Below, piece after piece: positions 1 to 6,788 of a stretch of 7,766 nucleotides of DNA (position 1 is its first letter; each line of letters begins with the position of its first letter). The position numbers were made by a program, and so were the translations under genes. This DNA comes from Bacteroidaceae bacterium. Lineage in GTDB: Bacteria; Bacteroidota; Bacteroidia; Bacteroidales; Bacteroidaceae. The notes below the pieces were generated by a model. That model did not search any database and was not told the DNA's origin. It saw nothing but the letters and a program-made list of their open reading frames with translations. The stretch is from assembly GCA_028707655.1 (NCBI GenBank), contig JAQWAN010000090.1, positions 1 to 7,766 of the forward strand. The letters are read 5' to 3'.

Positions 1-12
1 ATAACATTTTTC

Positions 13-1650
13 TTACTCTACACCATGCATCATCTGCTGTAACTTCTTAGAAAGAAGGAACAAAATAAGCGCGGAGAGTGCAGACATTACAACAAATAGC
101 ATAAAGAAATCGTAAAGACTGGCAATCTCATAGCCTATAAAATGTTTCACCTCGCCATGCTCGGGATACAGACCACTTAACACACCAGCAAATTTATTAG
201 CGGTTGCAGTGGACAGATACCACACACCCATCATAAGAGAAGCAAAACGAGCGGGGGTTAATTTGGTAACCATAGATAGGCCAATGGGCGAAAGTGCCAT
301 CTCTCCTATGGTATGGATAAAGTAAAGTGCCGTTAACCACATCATGCTCGACTTAACACCGGGCTCTAAATCTTTTACTCCTATAGCAATTACTAAATAG
401 CCTAAGGAGAGTAGTAGAAGTCCTAGGGCTTGTTTGGTTGGTGAGGTAGGTTCTTTTCCATGTTTACCTAAGGTTTCCCAAAGTGCTGGCATAATGAAAG
501 CTAGCGCCACTACAAATAGTGGATTAAAGGACTGGAACCAAGAGGAGGGCATCTCCCAGATTACTGGACCGGCTGTGGTGAGTTCGGTTAGACGTGCATC
601 GGAGATAGCGCCAAAGAGATGTTGCAATGGATAGAAAACATGCATGCTCAACCAAGTTATGTCAAAGCCACGTTCGGTCTGCTCGGAGGCAAAAATGGTG
701 AGTGAAGCTCCTGCTTGTTCATAGGCTGCCCAAAAGAAGATCACGAAAAATGCAATGATAAAGATAACGATTAAACGGTCGCGCTCTATCTTTGTTAAAG
801 AGCCATCAAACAAGATAAAGATAGGAATGGCAATACTGGTAGCAAAAATACCTGCACTTACGATATCTCCACCAAACAGGAAATAAAAAGCAACAAATAA
901 AACAACTTCACTAATCAACAAAGCCAAAACTTTCTTACGATTCATTGGCGAAGAGAGGAGTTCCTCATTCTCTTTGAGCAAATCCATTTTAGCTTGTTTG
1001 GCCTCGGGAACAATACCAATTGGCTTTCCTGAGGGAGAGTGAAGATATTTATTTTTTTGCGTTTCAAACAGAAGGATACTCAATAAAATACCGATGGCGG
1101 CAATTAGAAATCCCCACTTAAAATCGTGTATGTCGCCTGTTTCTCCAAAATAACCACACATAAGAGGCGCAAAGAATGCACCAACATTTACGCCGGTATA
1201 AAAGATGGTATAAGCAGCATCTAATCGTTTATCATCGGGCTCATAGAGCTGTCCGACTAATGTGGTGATGGTGGGTTTAAAAAAGCCATTTCCAAAAATG
1301 ATAAAGGCTAGTCCACTATACATCAGCAAATGAGACATGGTTACCATATCTAATACCGACGCACTTAAGAACATAAAAAACTGTCCTATTGCCATTAGCA
1401 GTGCACCAATAAAGATAGAGCGGCGCGTGCCCCAATATTTATCGGCTACATAACCACCTAACAAAGGCGTTAGATAAACTAGACCAGTATAACTACCGTA
1501 GATAGAGGAAGCTAGTTCTGTATCAAAATGCAATGCATGTATTAAAAATAAAATGAATATAGCTCGCATGCCATAATAGCTAAATCGTTCTGCTGTACCT
1601 GTTGCAAAGATCAGGTAAAGACCTTTTGGATGTCCCTTTGTTTCGCTCAT
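13..1650 (-). CDS. POT/PTR-family proton-coupled oligopeptide transporter (MFS), complete, 545 aa
   Basis: This is an inner-membrane carrier expected to import di- or tripeptides with protons. The family is clear from the sequence: a helix 1 motif ERFSYYG at residues 21-27, GGYVADKYWGTRRS after helix 2 (PTR2 signature region), FYTGVNVGAFFAP in the helix 4-5 region (second PTR2 signature), WAAYEQAG in the middle, and GEMALSPIGLSM near the C-terminal end. The glutamates in the last two motifs match conserved POT glutamates. Hydrophobic segments fill the protein, with a charged loop around residues 200-245 between the two halves. The length is usual for bacterial POTs, which often have 14 helices. 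The family motif ExxERF reads GTAERF here, so the first glutamate is Gly18. The ATG start has a TAnnTTTG box 28 bases upstream and no obvious Shine-Dalgarno. It is transcribed divergently from nnrD. The substrate is inferred from the family and cannot be read from the sequence. Confidence 0.95.
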   Translation of the reverse strand: MSETKGHPKGLYLIFATGTAERFSYYGMRAIFILFLIHALHFDTELASSIYGSYTGLVYLTPLLGGYVADKYWGTRRSIFIGALLMAIGQFFMFLSASVLDMVTMSHLLMYSGLAFIIFGNGFFKPTITTLVGQLYEPDDKRLDAAYTIFYTGVNVGAFFAPLMCGYFGETGDIHDFKWGFLIAAIGILLSILLFETQKNKYLHSPSGKPIGIVPEAKQAKMDLLKENEELLSSPMNRKKVLALLISEVVLFVAFYFLFGGDIVSAGIFATSIAIPIFILFDGSLTKIERDRLIVIFIIAFFVIFFWAAYEQAGASLTIFASEQTERGFDITWLSMHVFYPLQHLFGAISDARLTELTTAGPVIWEMPSSWFQSFNPLFVVALAFIMPALWETLGKHGKEPTSPTKQALGLLLLSLGYLVIAIGVKDLEPGVKSSMMWLTALYFIHTIGEMALSPIGLSMVTKLTPARFASLMMGVWYLSTATANKFAGVLSGLYPEHGEVKHFIGYEIASLYDFFMLFVVMSALSALILFLLSKKLQQMMHGVE

Positions 1651-1677
1651 TTGGGTAAATTATGAATATTTTGGTCA

Positions 1678-1685
1678 CAAAAGTA
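1678..1685 (-). promoter_or_regulatory. Putative Bacteroidota -7 promoter box for the peptide transporter
   Basis: On the minus strand these bases read TACTTTTG, an exact match to the Bacteroidota sigma-ABfr -7 consensus TAnnTTTG. The box ends 28 bases before the transporter ATG, which would give a leader of about 20 bases. I found no TTG at the expected -33 distance, so the assignment rests on one half of the promoter. Confidence 0.5.
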
Positions 1686-1706
1686 CTGATTTTAATAGAT
1701 ATTTAT

Positions 1707-1714
1707 TAGCTTTG
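1707..1714 (+). promoter_or_regulatory. Putative Bacteroidota -7 promoter box for nnrD
   Basis: These bases read TAGCTTTG, an exact match to the TAnnTTTG -7 consensus. The box lies 25 bases before the ATG at 1739, giving a leader of roughly 20 bases. This supports 1739 as the start and argues against the TTG at 1712, which lies inside the box. No clear -33 TTG is seen at the usual spacing. Confidence 0.45.
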
Positions 1715-1738
1715 TTGCAATATTTAAGACTATTTGTT

Positions 1739-2690
1739 ATGAAAAACTACAATAACCTTTTTGGAGGTGATTTCTCCGCTCGTAATTTAACATACCTAAA
1801 CAAAGAAATTGATGTAAATTCACATAATTATTCAATTTCACCCTACACCATCATCACGAACAAACTCGTTTCCTGCTGCATAAAGCCTCGTGCTCCTTTT
1901 GCACATAAAGGTGCTTTTGGCAGTGCACTTCTTATCGCAGGTTCATACGGGATGGCGGGTGCAGCACTACTCGCTGCTAAAGCTGCTTTGCGCTCGGGGG
2001 TTGGAGTACTCACCCTACACATCCCGAAGTGTAATCGGATTATCACACAGTCTTGCGTTCCAGAAGCTATTGTTTCCACCGAATAAGAGTGAGACACATT
2101 ATAGTAGTATTACGCCAGCTGAGGAGTTCCAAGCCATTGCTATTGGTCCTGGTTTAGGACAACATTATGATAGTCTCGAAGCACTCAAGGAACAGTTAAC
2201 CTATTGTAAACATCCTGTTATTGTAGATGCAGATGGTATCAATCTCTTGGCTCGTTACCCAGAAATGATTTGTCGCTTACCCATCGGCTCAATTCTTACA
2301 CCTCACGAAGGAGAGCTAGATCGTCTATTGGGTAGTAGTCAACCACGAAAAGAGCGTATTGAGAAAGCAAGAAGATGGTGCAGAGTACATAAGAGCTATA
2401 TTATTTTAAAAGGGGCCTTTACCACTGTTGTTGCACCCAATGGGCATCTCTTTTTTAACTCCACAGGAAATCCAGGAATGGCAACAGCAGGTAGTGGCGA
2501 TGTGTTAACCGGTATTCTCTTAGGACTTCTATCACAGGGTTATGCACCACTTAAAAGCTGTTTGATTGCTGTTTATGTACATGGTTTATCGGGTGATTTA
2601 GTAACGTCTCAAAAAACGCAGATGGCACTCATTGCTTCAGACATTATTGCTTATTTACCAGCAGCTTGGAAAAAATTATCTGTCAAATAG
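1739..2690 (+). pseudogene. nnrD: ADP-dependent NAD(P)H-hydrate dehydratase, split by a +1 frameshift; epimerase domain absent
   Basis: NnrD converts hydrated, damaged NADH or NADPH (NADHX, NADPHX) back to the normal cofactor using ADP, in the cytoplasm. The first piece (1739-2086, 115 aa) carries KPRAPFAHKGAFG and IAGSYGMAGA, the start of the YjeF C-terminal (carbohydrate-kinase-like) domain, and stops at TAA 2084-2086. The remainder lies one frame forward (from about 2085): GPGLG, VDADGINLL, LTPHEGE, LKGAF, NPGMATAGSGDVLTG with the catalytic Asp, and a normal C-terminus. Reading ACC GAA TAAG as ACC GA TAAG restores VSTDKSETHY and a product of about 316 aa with every motif in order, so one extra A at 2082 or 2083 is the simplest explanation. 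Bacteroidales Nnr proteins are commonly about 500 aa with an N-terminal NAD(P)HX epimerase domain. Here about 35 unrecognised residues precede the dehydratase and only 88 bases separate its start from the transporter. A sequencing error or recent mutation is likelier than programmed frameshifting. Confidence 0.88.
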
Positions 2691-2735
2691 AGCTAAAATA
2701 AGCATTTATAAAAGGACGATTTCAATAAAAAAATG

Positions 2736-2743
2736 TATTTTTG
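2736..2743 (+). promoter_or_regulatory. Putative Bacteroidota -7 promoter box for the DUF4831 gene
   Basis: The bases read TATTTTTG, matching TAnnTTTG. The box ends 31 bases before the ATG at 2775, so the transcript would start near 2750 with a leader of about 25 bases. It suggests that this gene is transcribed separately from nnrD, which ends at 2690 with no hairpin terminator in between. No convincing -33 TTG is visible. Confidence 0.5.
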
Positions 2744-2774
2744 TCGTTATCATTTTTGAATAAAATTGTCTCCC

Positions 2775-3839
2775 ATGAAAAAATTAAGTATACTCTTTGC
2801 ACTGCTAGTAAGTGTAACTGCATTTTCACAAACTCGTGTCGATAAATATACCGCAGGTAGTAATCTCGGAACCACCACCTACTACCTGCCCAAAACAGCG
2901 ATTAAGGTGACGCTCCATATCACGAAGACAAGTTATACACCTGGCGACTTATATAACTATGCGAATCATTATCTCCGCCTAAAGGATGTAAGTGGTACAC
3001 CATCTGTTCATTGGACATTGAACACAATTGAGCTGACTAGTGTAGGGGTGCCCGATGCAAACAAAATCTATACAATAGAGGTAAGAAACAAAACGGTGGC
3101 TCCGCTTCTTGAATTAACCAAAAACGGCATCATCCTCTCTATCAATAAAACCTCTGAGATTGTACCCACTGCTACGGAAGCTGAACATAACCTGGATAAG
3201 AAGAAAAAGGTGGATGCTAGAGATTTCCTTACGGAGGAGATGCTTCGAACAGGCTCAACAGCTAAAATGGCGGAACTAATAGCCAAAGAGATTTATGAGA
3301 TTCGCGACACACGCAACTCCATTCTTCGTGGACAAGCAGAAAATATGCCACAAGATGGAAAAGCTCTCCAAATTATATTAGCTAGTTTAAAAGAGCAGGA
3401 AGAGGCACTAAAAGAACTTTTTTCTGGTAGTACAACACAAGAAGAAACCACGGAGAGCTTTACCGTTATCCCTACTAAAAACATACAACACGAAACACTC
3501 TTTCGATTCTCTACTGATTTTGGACTAGTAGATGCGGATGATTTAAGTGGAGCCCCCTATTTTATCTCTGTGGTGGACTTAAAAACAGTACCTCCACTAA
3601 GTGCAGAGGCCATAGCAGAAAGAGCTAAAAAGAAAATTGAAGGGGTGATATACAATGTACCTGGTTTGGCAAAAGTGACCATAGCAAACAGTCATAAAGA
3701 ATTATTGAGTAAGAATGTACCTATTGCACAATTTGGTAATGAAGAAACACTTGGGGATAAGCTTTTTGATAAAAATGCTACCACGCGTGTCACCTTTGAC
3801 CCAACAACGGGTGGATTACTTAACCTAGAGAAAGAATAA
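2775..3839 (+). CDS. Secreted DUF4831 family protein, complete, 354 aa
   Basis: The function is unknown. I place it in DUF4831, a Bacteroidota family, from three traits: an early block TTYYLPKTAIKVTLHITKTSYTPGDLYNYANHYL (given here as its parts YYLPKTAIKV and TPGDLYNYA), the following YLRLKDV segment, and the C-terminal PIAQFGNEE ... TRVTFDPTTGGL. The N-terminus is a classical signal peptide: KK, a hydrophobic stretch to about residue 15, then AFS before Gln19, a signal peptidase I site. There is no lipobox cysteine, so it is probably periplasmic or otherwise exported and not a lipoprotein. The middle (about residues 140-220) is charged and looks helical (KKKKVDARDFLTEEM, LKEQEEALKEL) between two beta-rich ends. 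An in-frame TTG at 2766 would add three residues, but ATG 2775 gives the normal signal peptide. It has its own putative promoter and converges on the downstream hydrolase. Confidence 0.88.
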   Translation: MKKLSILFALLVSVTAFSQTRVDKYTAGSNLGTTTYYLPKTAIKVTLHITKTSYTPGDLYNYANHYLRLKDVSGTPSVHWTLNTIELTSVGVPDANKIYTIEVRNKTVAPLLELTKNGIILSINKTSEIVPTATEAEHNLDKKKKVDARDFLTEEMLRTGSTAKMAELIAKEIYEIRDTRNSILRGQAENMPQDGKALQIILASLKEQEEALKELFSGSTTQEETTESFTVIPTKNIQHETLFRFSTDFGLVDADDLSGAPYFISVVDLKTVPPLSAEAIAERAKKKIEGVIYNVPGLAKVTIANSHKELLSKNVPIAQFGNEETLGDKLFDKNATTRVTFDPTTGGLLNLEKE

Positions 3840-3857
3840 CGGGTTTCAGAACAACAG

Positions 3858-3878
3858 TTACAGTATAATTACAGTATA
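3858..3878. repeat. Short tandem direct repeat, unit TTACAGTATA, 11-base period
   Basis: TTACAGTATA occurs at 3858-3867 and again at 3869-3878, separated by a single A. It lies in the convergent intergenic region just after the DUF4831 stop codon and before the hairpin. No function can be assigned; two copies of a short AT-rich word could be a chance duplication. Confidence 0.7.
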
Positions 3879-3890
3879 CCCAAACAAAAC

Positions 3891-3924
3891 CATACGCCTA
3901 CTAAGTAAACTTAGTAGGCGTATG
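3891..3924. terminator. Perfect 15-bp hairpin, probable bidirectional terminator between convergent genes
   Basis: The arms 3891-3905 and 3910-3924 (CATACGCCTACTAAG and its exact reverse complement) enclose the 4-base loop TAAA. The hairpin sits between the stop codons of DUF4831 (3839) and the minus-strand hydrolase (4009). On the minus strand the stem is followed by GTTTTGTTTG, a T-rich run suited to intrinsic termination of the hydrolase transcript. On the plus strand the following bases (TCGTTATAGG) are poorer in T, so termination in that direction is less certain, although the stem itself is strong. Confidence 0.75.
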
Positions 3925-4010
3925 TCGTTATAGGATAGAGGGAAAGTTGCTGCACCGGTTCTGTAAGCTATATTCTACGCTACGTATTGACGTATAGTAG
4001 AGGGGAAGTT
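3919..4010. repeat. Degenerate direct repeat of about 30 bases around the end of the hydrolase gene
   Basis: The stretch 3919-3948 resembles 3983-4010. Both begin CGTAT, continue through TATAG, and end in the near-identical words TAGAGGGAAAGTT (3936-3948) and TAGAGGGGAAGTT (3998-4010), which differ at one base. The second copy runs into the hydrolase stop codon (4009-4011). The first copy overlaps the right arm of the terminator hairpin. This may be an old local duplication of the gene's 3' edge; no function is evident. Confidence 0.5.
3975..4000. repeat. Imperfect hairpin just after the hydrolase stop codon
   Basis: CTACGCTACGT (3975-3985) can pair with ACGTATAGTAG (3990-4000) across the 4-base loop ATTG, with a two-base mismatch in the middle of the stem. 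On the minus strand it begins 8 bases after the hydrolase stop codon. No T-run follows it, so it may be an RNA-stabilising 3' structure ahead of the stronger hairpin at 3891-3924. It may also have no role. Confidence 0.4.
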
Positions 4011-5235
4011 AGGGGGTAACAATCGTATCGTATTTAGCGGTTACATAACTATTTATCTGCTGATAAAGATGTTTAAGTTCGCTACGCTCTATGGTTCCTT
4101 TCTCACGCCAAAGGGCTAACTGTTTATTTCCCCAATCGGTTACCTCCTCTTCCACAGGGTCTAACAATTGTATATATCCTGTTTTAGAGGCATTAAACAA
4201 AAGCGACCAATGGAAGTATCGATTGGTTCCCATACCCTGTTGATAGGAGAAAACAAGATCTCTTAATTTCAACGATTGGTTACACAAAGGTGCTACTTTG
4301 GTTTGTTTGTTTTTAACCAAAAGAGCGGGCATCTCTTCTGCATATTTCACCCAAACAGGCACCATAACACTAGTGGGCACATATCCTAATGCTGTCCACA
4401 TAGTGGTTAACACAGCGGGTTCGCCCTTTTTCACTCCCTCAATCACTACGGAGCAAGCGGTAGAATGTCGAGGTATAAAGTCTTGATCTACAAACCAACC
4501 AGTGGAAGAGGTATTATGCCAATCTATCTTTTTCAAATCGATACCTAAAAATGGATTAGCAAAAGAGCGAGATAAGTTGCACATAATCCAACGAGGGGTA
4601 ATAACTTGCATAGCAGAGGCTGGTTGTAACAGTTTCTCCTCTTGTTGATAACGTACATAACCTGCCCCCTTATTTACTTTGCCCGAGAAGGAAAAATTGG
4701 TACGTGCCACATAACCAAAGGGTGCATCTTTTGGATTGTTTGCATCGTAAACGATATAAGAGGTATTACTCACTTCAAACATCATTGCTGCACCATTCGC
4801 ATCAATCACACCGATATTAGCCTCCAGACCTGTGGGCCGAGCAAGTGTATCCAAGAACTGTTTAAAATCGGCTACATCTTTACAAATAGAGAGTGCTCGA
4901 TACATAATAAAGCCATTGGCAGGACCACGTTCCTCTCCGTTTACCGCTTCTTCTAAATTGTACGATTGGGTGTTCATGATAGAAAAGCCCATCTCATTTG
5001 TTCCTACCCATATCTCTTTGGGATGAACTGCTACACTATTTACCACGCCAATAAAGTTGTAGCGCTCTCCTTGAAAAGAGGCCACACTATTCTGCGGAAA
5101 TCCGGTATCTCTATTTTTCCACAATAGCGGTCTACCATCTTTGGTTACTTGTCCAGAAATAACGGCAGAAGTACACGCCAACAAGTCACCTGCAACTGCC
5201 ACTAAAAAGATTAAAAGAAAGATTACTTTTCTCAT
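4009..5235 (-). CDS. Secreted Ntn-hydrolase, choloylglycine hydrolase / C45 acyltransferase-like (linear amide C-N hydrolase type), 408 aa
   Basis: Members of this fold cleave linear amide bonds (bile-salt conjugates, penicillin V, acyl-amino acids) with an N-terminal cysteine as nucleophile; the substrate here is unknown. The signal peptide (MRKVIFLLIFLVAVAG) ends at LLA, and the next residue is Cys21 in CTSAVISG, the expected nucleophile. KNRDT (residues 40-44) fits the conserved Arg/Asp position that follows the nucleophile in this superfamily. IMNTQSYN (86-93), ANIGVIDANG (139-148) and VARTNF (176-181) match family blocks, the last resembling the conserved TN motif whose Asn helps form the active site. 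The size agrees with Bacteroidota homologues of about 350-420 aa. Cys21 is also in a plausible lipobox (LLAC), so the protein could instead be lipidated there. It starts at ATG 5235, 98 bases after the DUF5723 gene, with a hairpin between them; it may be read through or have its own promoter. Bile salt hydrolase activity should not be assumed. Confidence 0.85.
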   Translation of the reverse strand: MRKVIFLLIFLVAVAGDLLACTSAVISGQVTKDGRPLLWKNRDTGFPQNSVASFQGERYNFIGVVNSVAVHPKEIWVGTNEMGFSIMNTQSYNLEEAVNGEERGPANGFIMYRALSICKDVADFKQFLDTLARPTGLEANIGVIDANGAAMMFEVSNTSYIVYDANNPKDAPFGYVARTNFSFSGKVNKGAGYVRYQQEEKLLQPASAMQVITPRWIMCNLSRSFANPFLGIDLKKIDWHNTSSTGWFVDQDFIPRHSTACSVVIEGVKKGEPAVLTTMWTALGYVPTSVMVPVWVKYAEEMPALLVKNKQTKVAPLCNQSLKLRDLVFSYQQGMGTNRYFHWSLLFNASKTGYIQLLDPVEEEVTDWGNKQLALWREKGTIERSELKHLYQQINSYVTAKYDTIVTP

Positions 5236-5267
5236 TTTCTATACTTTTATTCGTATTTACAGAAAAT

Positions 5268-5313
5268 AACTTCTCTAACGCACCTTCACATAGTTCCGGT
5301 TAGTAGAGAAGTT
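5268..5313 (-). terminator. Inverted repeat between the DUF5723 and hydrolase genes; possible terminator or attenuator
   Basis: AACTTCTCTA (5268-5277) and its exact reverse complement TAGAGAAGTT (5304-5313) are separated by 26 bases. On the minus strand the hairpin follows the DUF5723 stop by about 20 bases, and its 3' arm is followed by ATTTTC, a weak T-run. It lies about 32 bases before the hydrolase ATG. The long loop makes it weaker than the hairpin at 3891-3924. CTAAC next to one arm can also pair with GTTAG at the other, giving a competing register, so a regulatory role in the hydrolase leader is possible. The folding is inferred by eye. Confidence 0.45.
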
Positions 5314-5333
5314 CTATATTTAATAACGTACTT

Positions 5334-6788
5334 TTATTTTCCAAATGTAATATTCATACCCAAACTAATACTAGAGTTCAGTCCATTCATTGGAATGGCT
5401 TGTGAGTTTACTTTTGTAAAAGCATAATCCGTTCCAATAAAGAAGTTAAATCCTTTGGGATTAAAATTCAATACAAGTCCCATAGATTGTCCCAATGTAG
5501 AGGTTGCAAAACTAGTAGAAGCCTCGAACCAAGAAAGAGGAGCAATAGTAGCCGAAGCGCGTAGCTCTGTCCAGGTGAAAGGGGAGTTAAAATAGGTGGT
5601 AGATAGCAAACCAAAATGGAGAGCCTTATAAGATGGTAACTCATACTCTGCTCCTATATGAACTGTAGCACCCAACATCGTTGTTCTACTTTTAGAACCA
5701 GCATCATAGAAACGAGCCATATTTTCAAGGTCATCTCCTAGATCTTCTACTTGGTCGTCTATCTCTTTATTACTACTATCATCGTCTACACCAATCTGAC
5801 TAAAGCCATCGAAATGGAATTGACGTGTACCATCATTATCTGCAACGATGTTATCACTCCAACTAATAAAACCAAGATCGAGCACAGAAGCAGAAAGTGT
5901 AAGACCTTCCACCACATCTGTCATATCATACGTAGCACCAAGGTCAATCCCGATACCTACTCCACCAATGGATGGCGAATCGACATCTAGTCCATCTACC
6001 TGTTGATTACCAGTAGGGTTACCTTGACTATCCGTTTCCATTTTTTGCTTAAAGGTAGCACCATTCAACGCTAAGTTAGCCTGTCCCTTAAGATTGGCCG
6101 TCCATACATTTTGCGCCATGGTGATATTCATCTCATCAATATTCATATCCATATTGGCAGCACCTAACAACAGTTTAAACTTAGCACCAACGGTTAATCG
6201 CTCGGTTAAACGGCGAGAGTGTCCAAAGCCCATCTCCACAAAATTGGAAGAGCGCATGGCTAAATTTTCAATATGATAGGTGGCACCATCCACTTTATCC
6301 ATTCCTAGTTTCATAAAACGGAAAAGATCTATAGGTAGATTTACAGACGTTTTAGAACGTAAGCGCAAATCGAAGGTGTTATAGCCGCCCCATTTCTTAA
6401 AGCCAAAGGAGAGGATAGATAGGTTTAGATTAGCATTCAACCGAGTGATATCGTCTAACTCATTTAAGAACTGATCTGCACCAACAGAGCTATTCATAAA
6501 GGTGGTCATATCGTACATCGGATTAGTTGTGTCGAAAATGAAATTCGACAAGCCTGCATTACCTTGCGTCTCTATGTTCAAATTGCCCAAGCCAGGGATG
6601 GCTATATAATTACTCTCTGGCATAAAAGCCGGATTCATCTCATGTCTATGATAAGACCCGCGCAGAAAATAACCTGTTCTGGAATTCTGTGCACTTACAC
6701 CACTAACCACAGTTAGTAGTAGCATAAAAAGTCCTATTATTTTAATCGTATAGCATTTATTACAACTCATATTTTTTCTTTTAATCAT
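5334..6788 (-). CDS. DUF5723 family predicted outer-membrane beta-barrel protein, 484 aa
   Basis: The function is unknown. After a signal peptide (hydrophobic stretch about residues 17-31, cleavage after VSA before Gln34) comes RTGYFLRGSYHRHEMNPAF (its recognisable words are TGYFL, HRHEMNPAF and IPGLGNLN), the N-terminal hallmark I associate with DUF5723. The rest is alternating beta-strand sequence rich in Gly and aromatics (FVEMGFGHS, LTVGAKFKLLLG, HFGLLSTTYF, FNFFIGTDYAF), and the last strand ends ISLGMNITFGK, as in outer-membrane barrels. Residues about 333-360 form an Asp/Glu-rich loop (DDDSSNKEIDDQVED). The start is uncertain: ATG 6788 overlaps the upstream gene by 8 bases, while ATG 6770 (MSCNKCYTIK) has an A-rich leader and gives a more standard signal peptide. 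The tight link to the upstream gene indicates an operon. The protein could be a transport or assembly barrel; nothing in the sequence decides this. Confidence 0.85.
   Translation of the reverse strand: MIKRKNMSCNKCYTIKIIGLFMLLLTVVSGVSAQNSRTGYFLRGSYHRHEMNPAFMPESNYIAIPGLGNLNIETQGNAGLSNFIFDTTNPMYDMTTFMNSSVGADQFLNELDDITRLNANLNLSILSFGFKKWGGYNTFDLRLRSKTSVNLPIDLFRFMKLGMDKVDGATYHIENLAMRSSNFVEMGFGHSRRLTERLTVGAKFKLLLGAANMDMNIDEMNITMAQNVWTANLKGQANLALNGATFKQKMETDSQGNPTGNQQVDGLDVDSPSIGGVGIGIDLGATYDMTDVVEGLTLSASVLDLGFISWSDNIVADNDGTRQFHFDGFSQIGVDDDSSNKEIDDQVEDLGDDLENMARFYDAGSKSRTTMLGATVHIGAEYELPSYKALHFGLLSTTYFNSPFTWTELRASATIAPLSWFEASTSFATSTLGQSMGLVLNFNPKGFNFFIGTDYAFTKVNSQAIPMNGLNSSISLGMNITFGK

Noticed and set aside
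434..634. Plus-strand open frame within the transporter gene
   Set aside because: It is a shadow of the transporter coding sequence, with no initiation context or domain.
1890..2083. Separate upstream start for the second nnrD frame
   Set aside because: The translation before about 2085 in this frame (MLLLHIKVLL...) has no similarity to NnrD and overlaps the true frame of the first half; homology begins only at KSETHY.
2078..2090. Programmed +1 frameshift as the default reading of the nnrD break
   Set aside because: There is no Shine-Dalgarno-like stimulator or evident regulatory logic, and no known precedent for this gene. One inserted A explains the data more simply. Kept only as an alternative.
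1843..2097. Open frame of 84 codons on the minus strand across the first half of nnrD
   Set aside because: The opposite strand carries clear NnrD motifs (KPR..HKG, GSYGMAGA); this frame has no recognisable features.
2766..2777. TTG at 2766 as the start of the DUF4831 gene
   Set aside because: It would add MSP before a canonical signal peptide that begins at ATG 2775.
4642..4956. Open frame of 104 codons on the plus strand inside the hydrolase gene
   Set aside because: It is antisense to a gene with clear family motifs. The translation is rich in Cys, Ile and His with no recognisable domain, as expected of a shadow frame.
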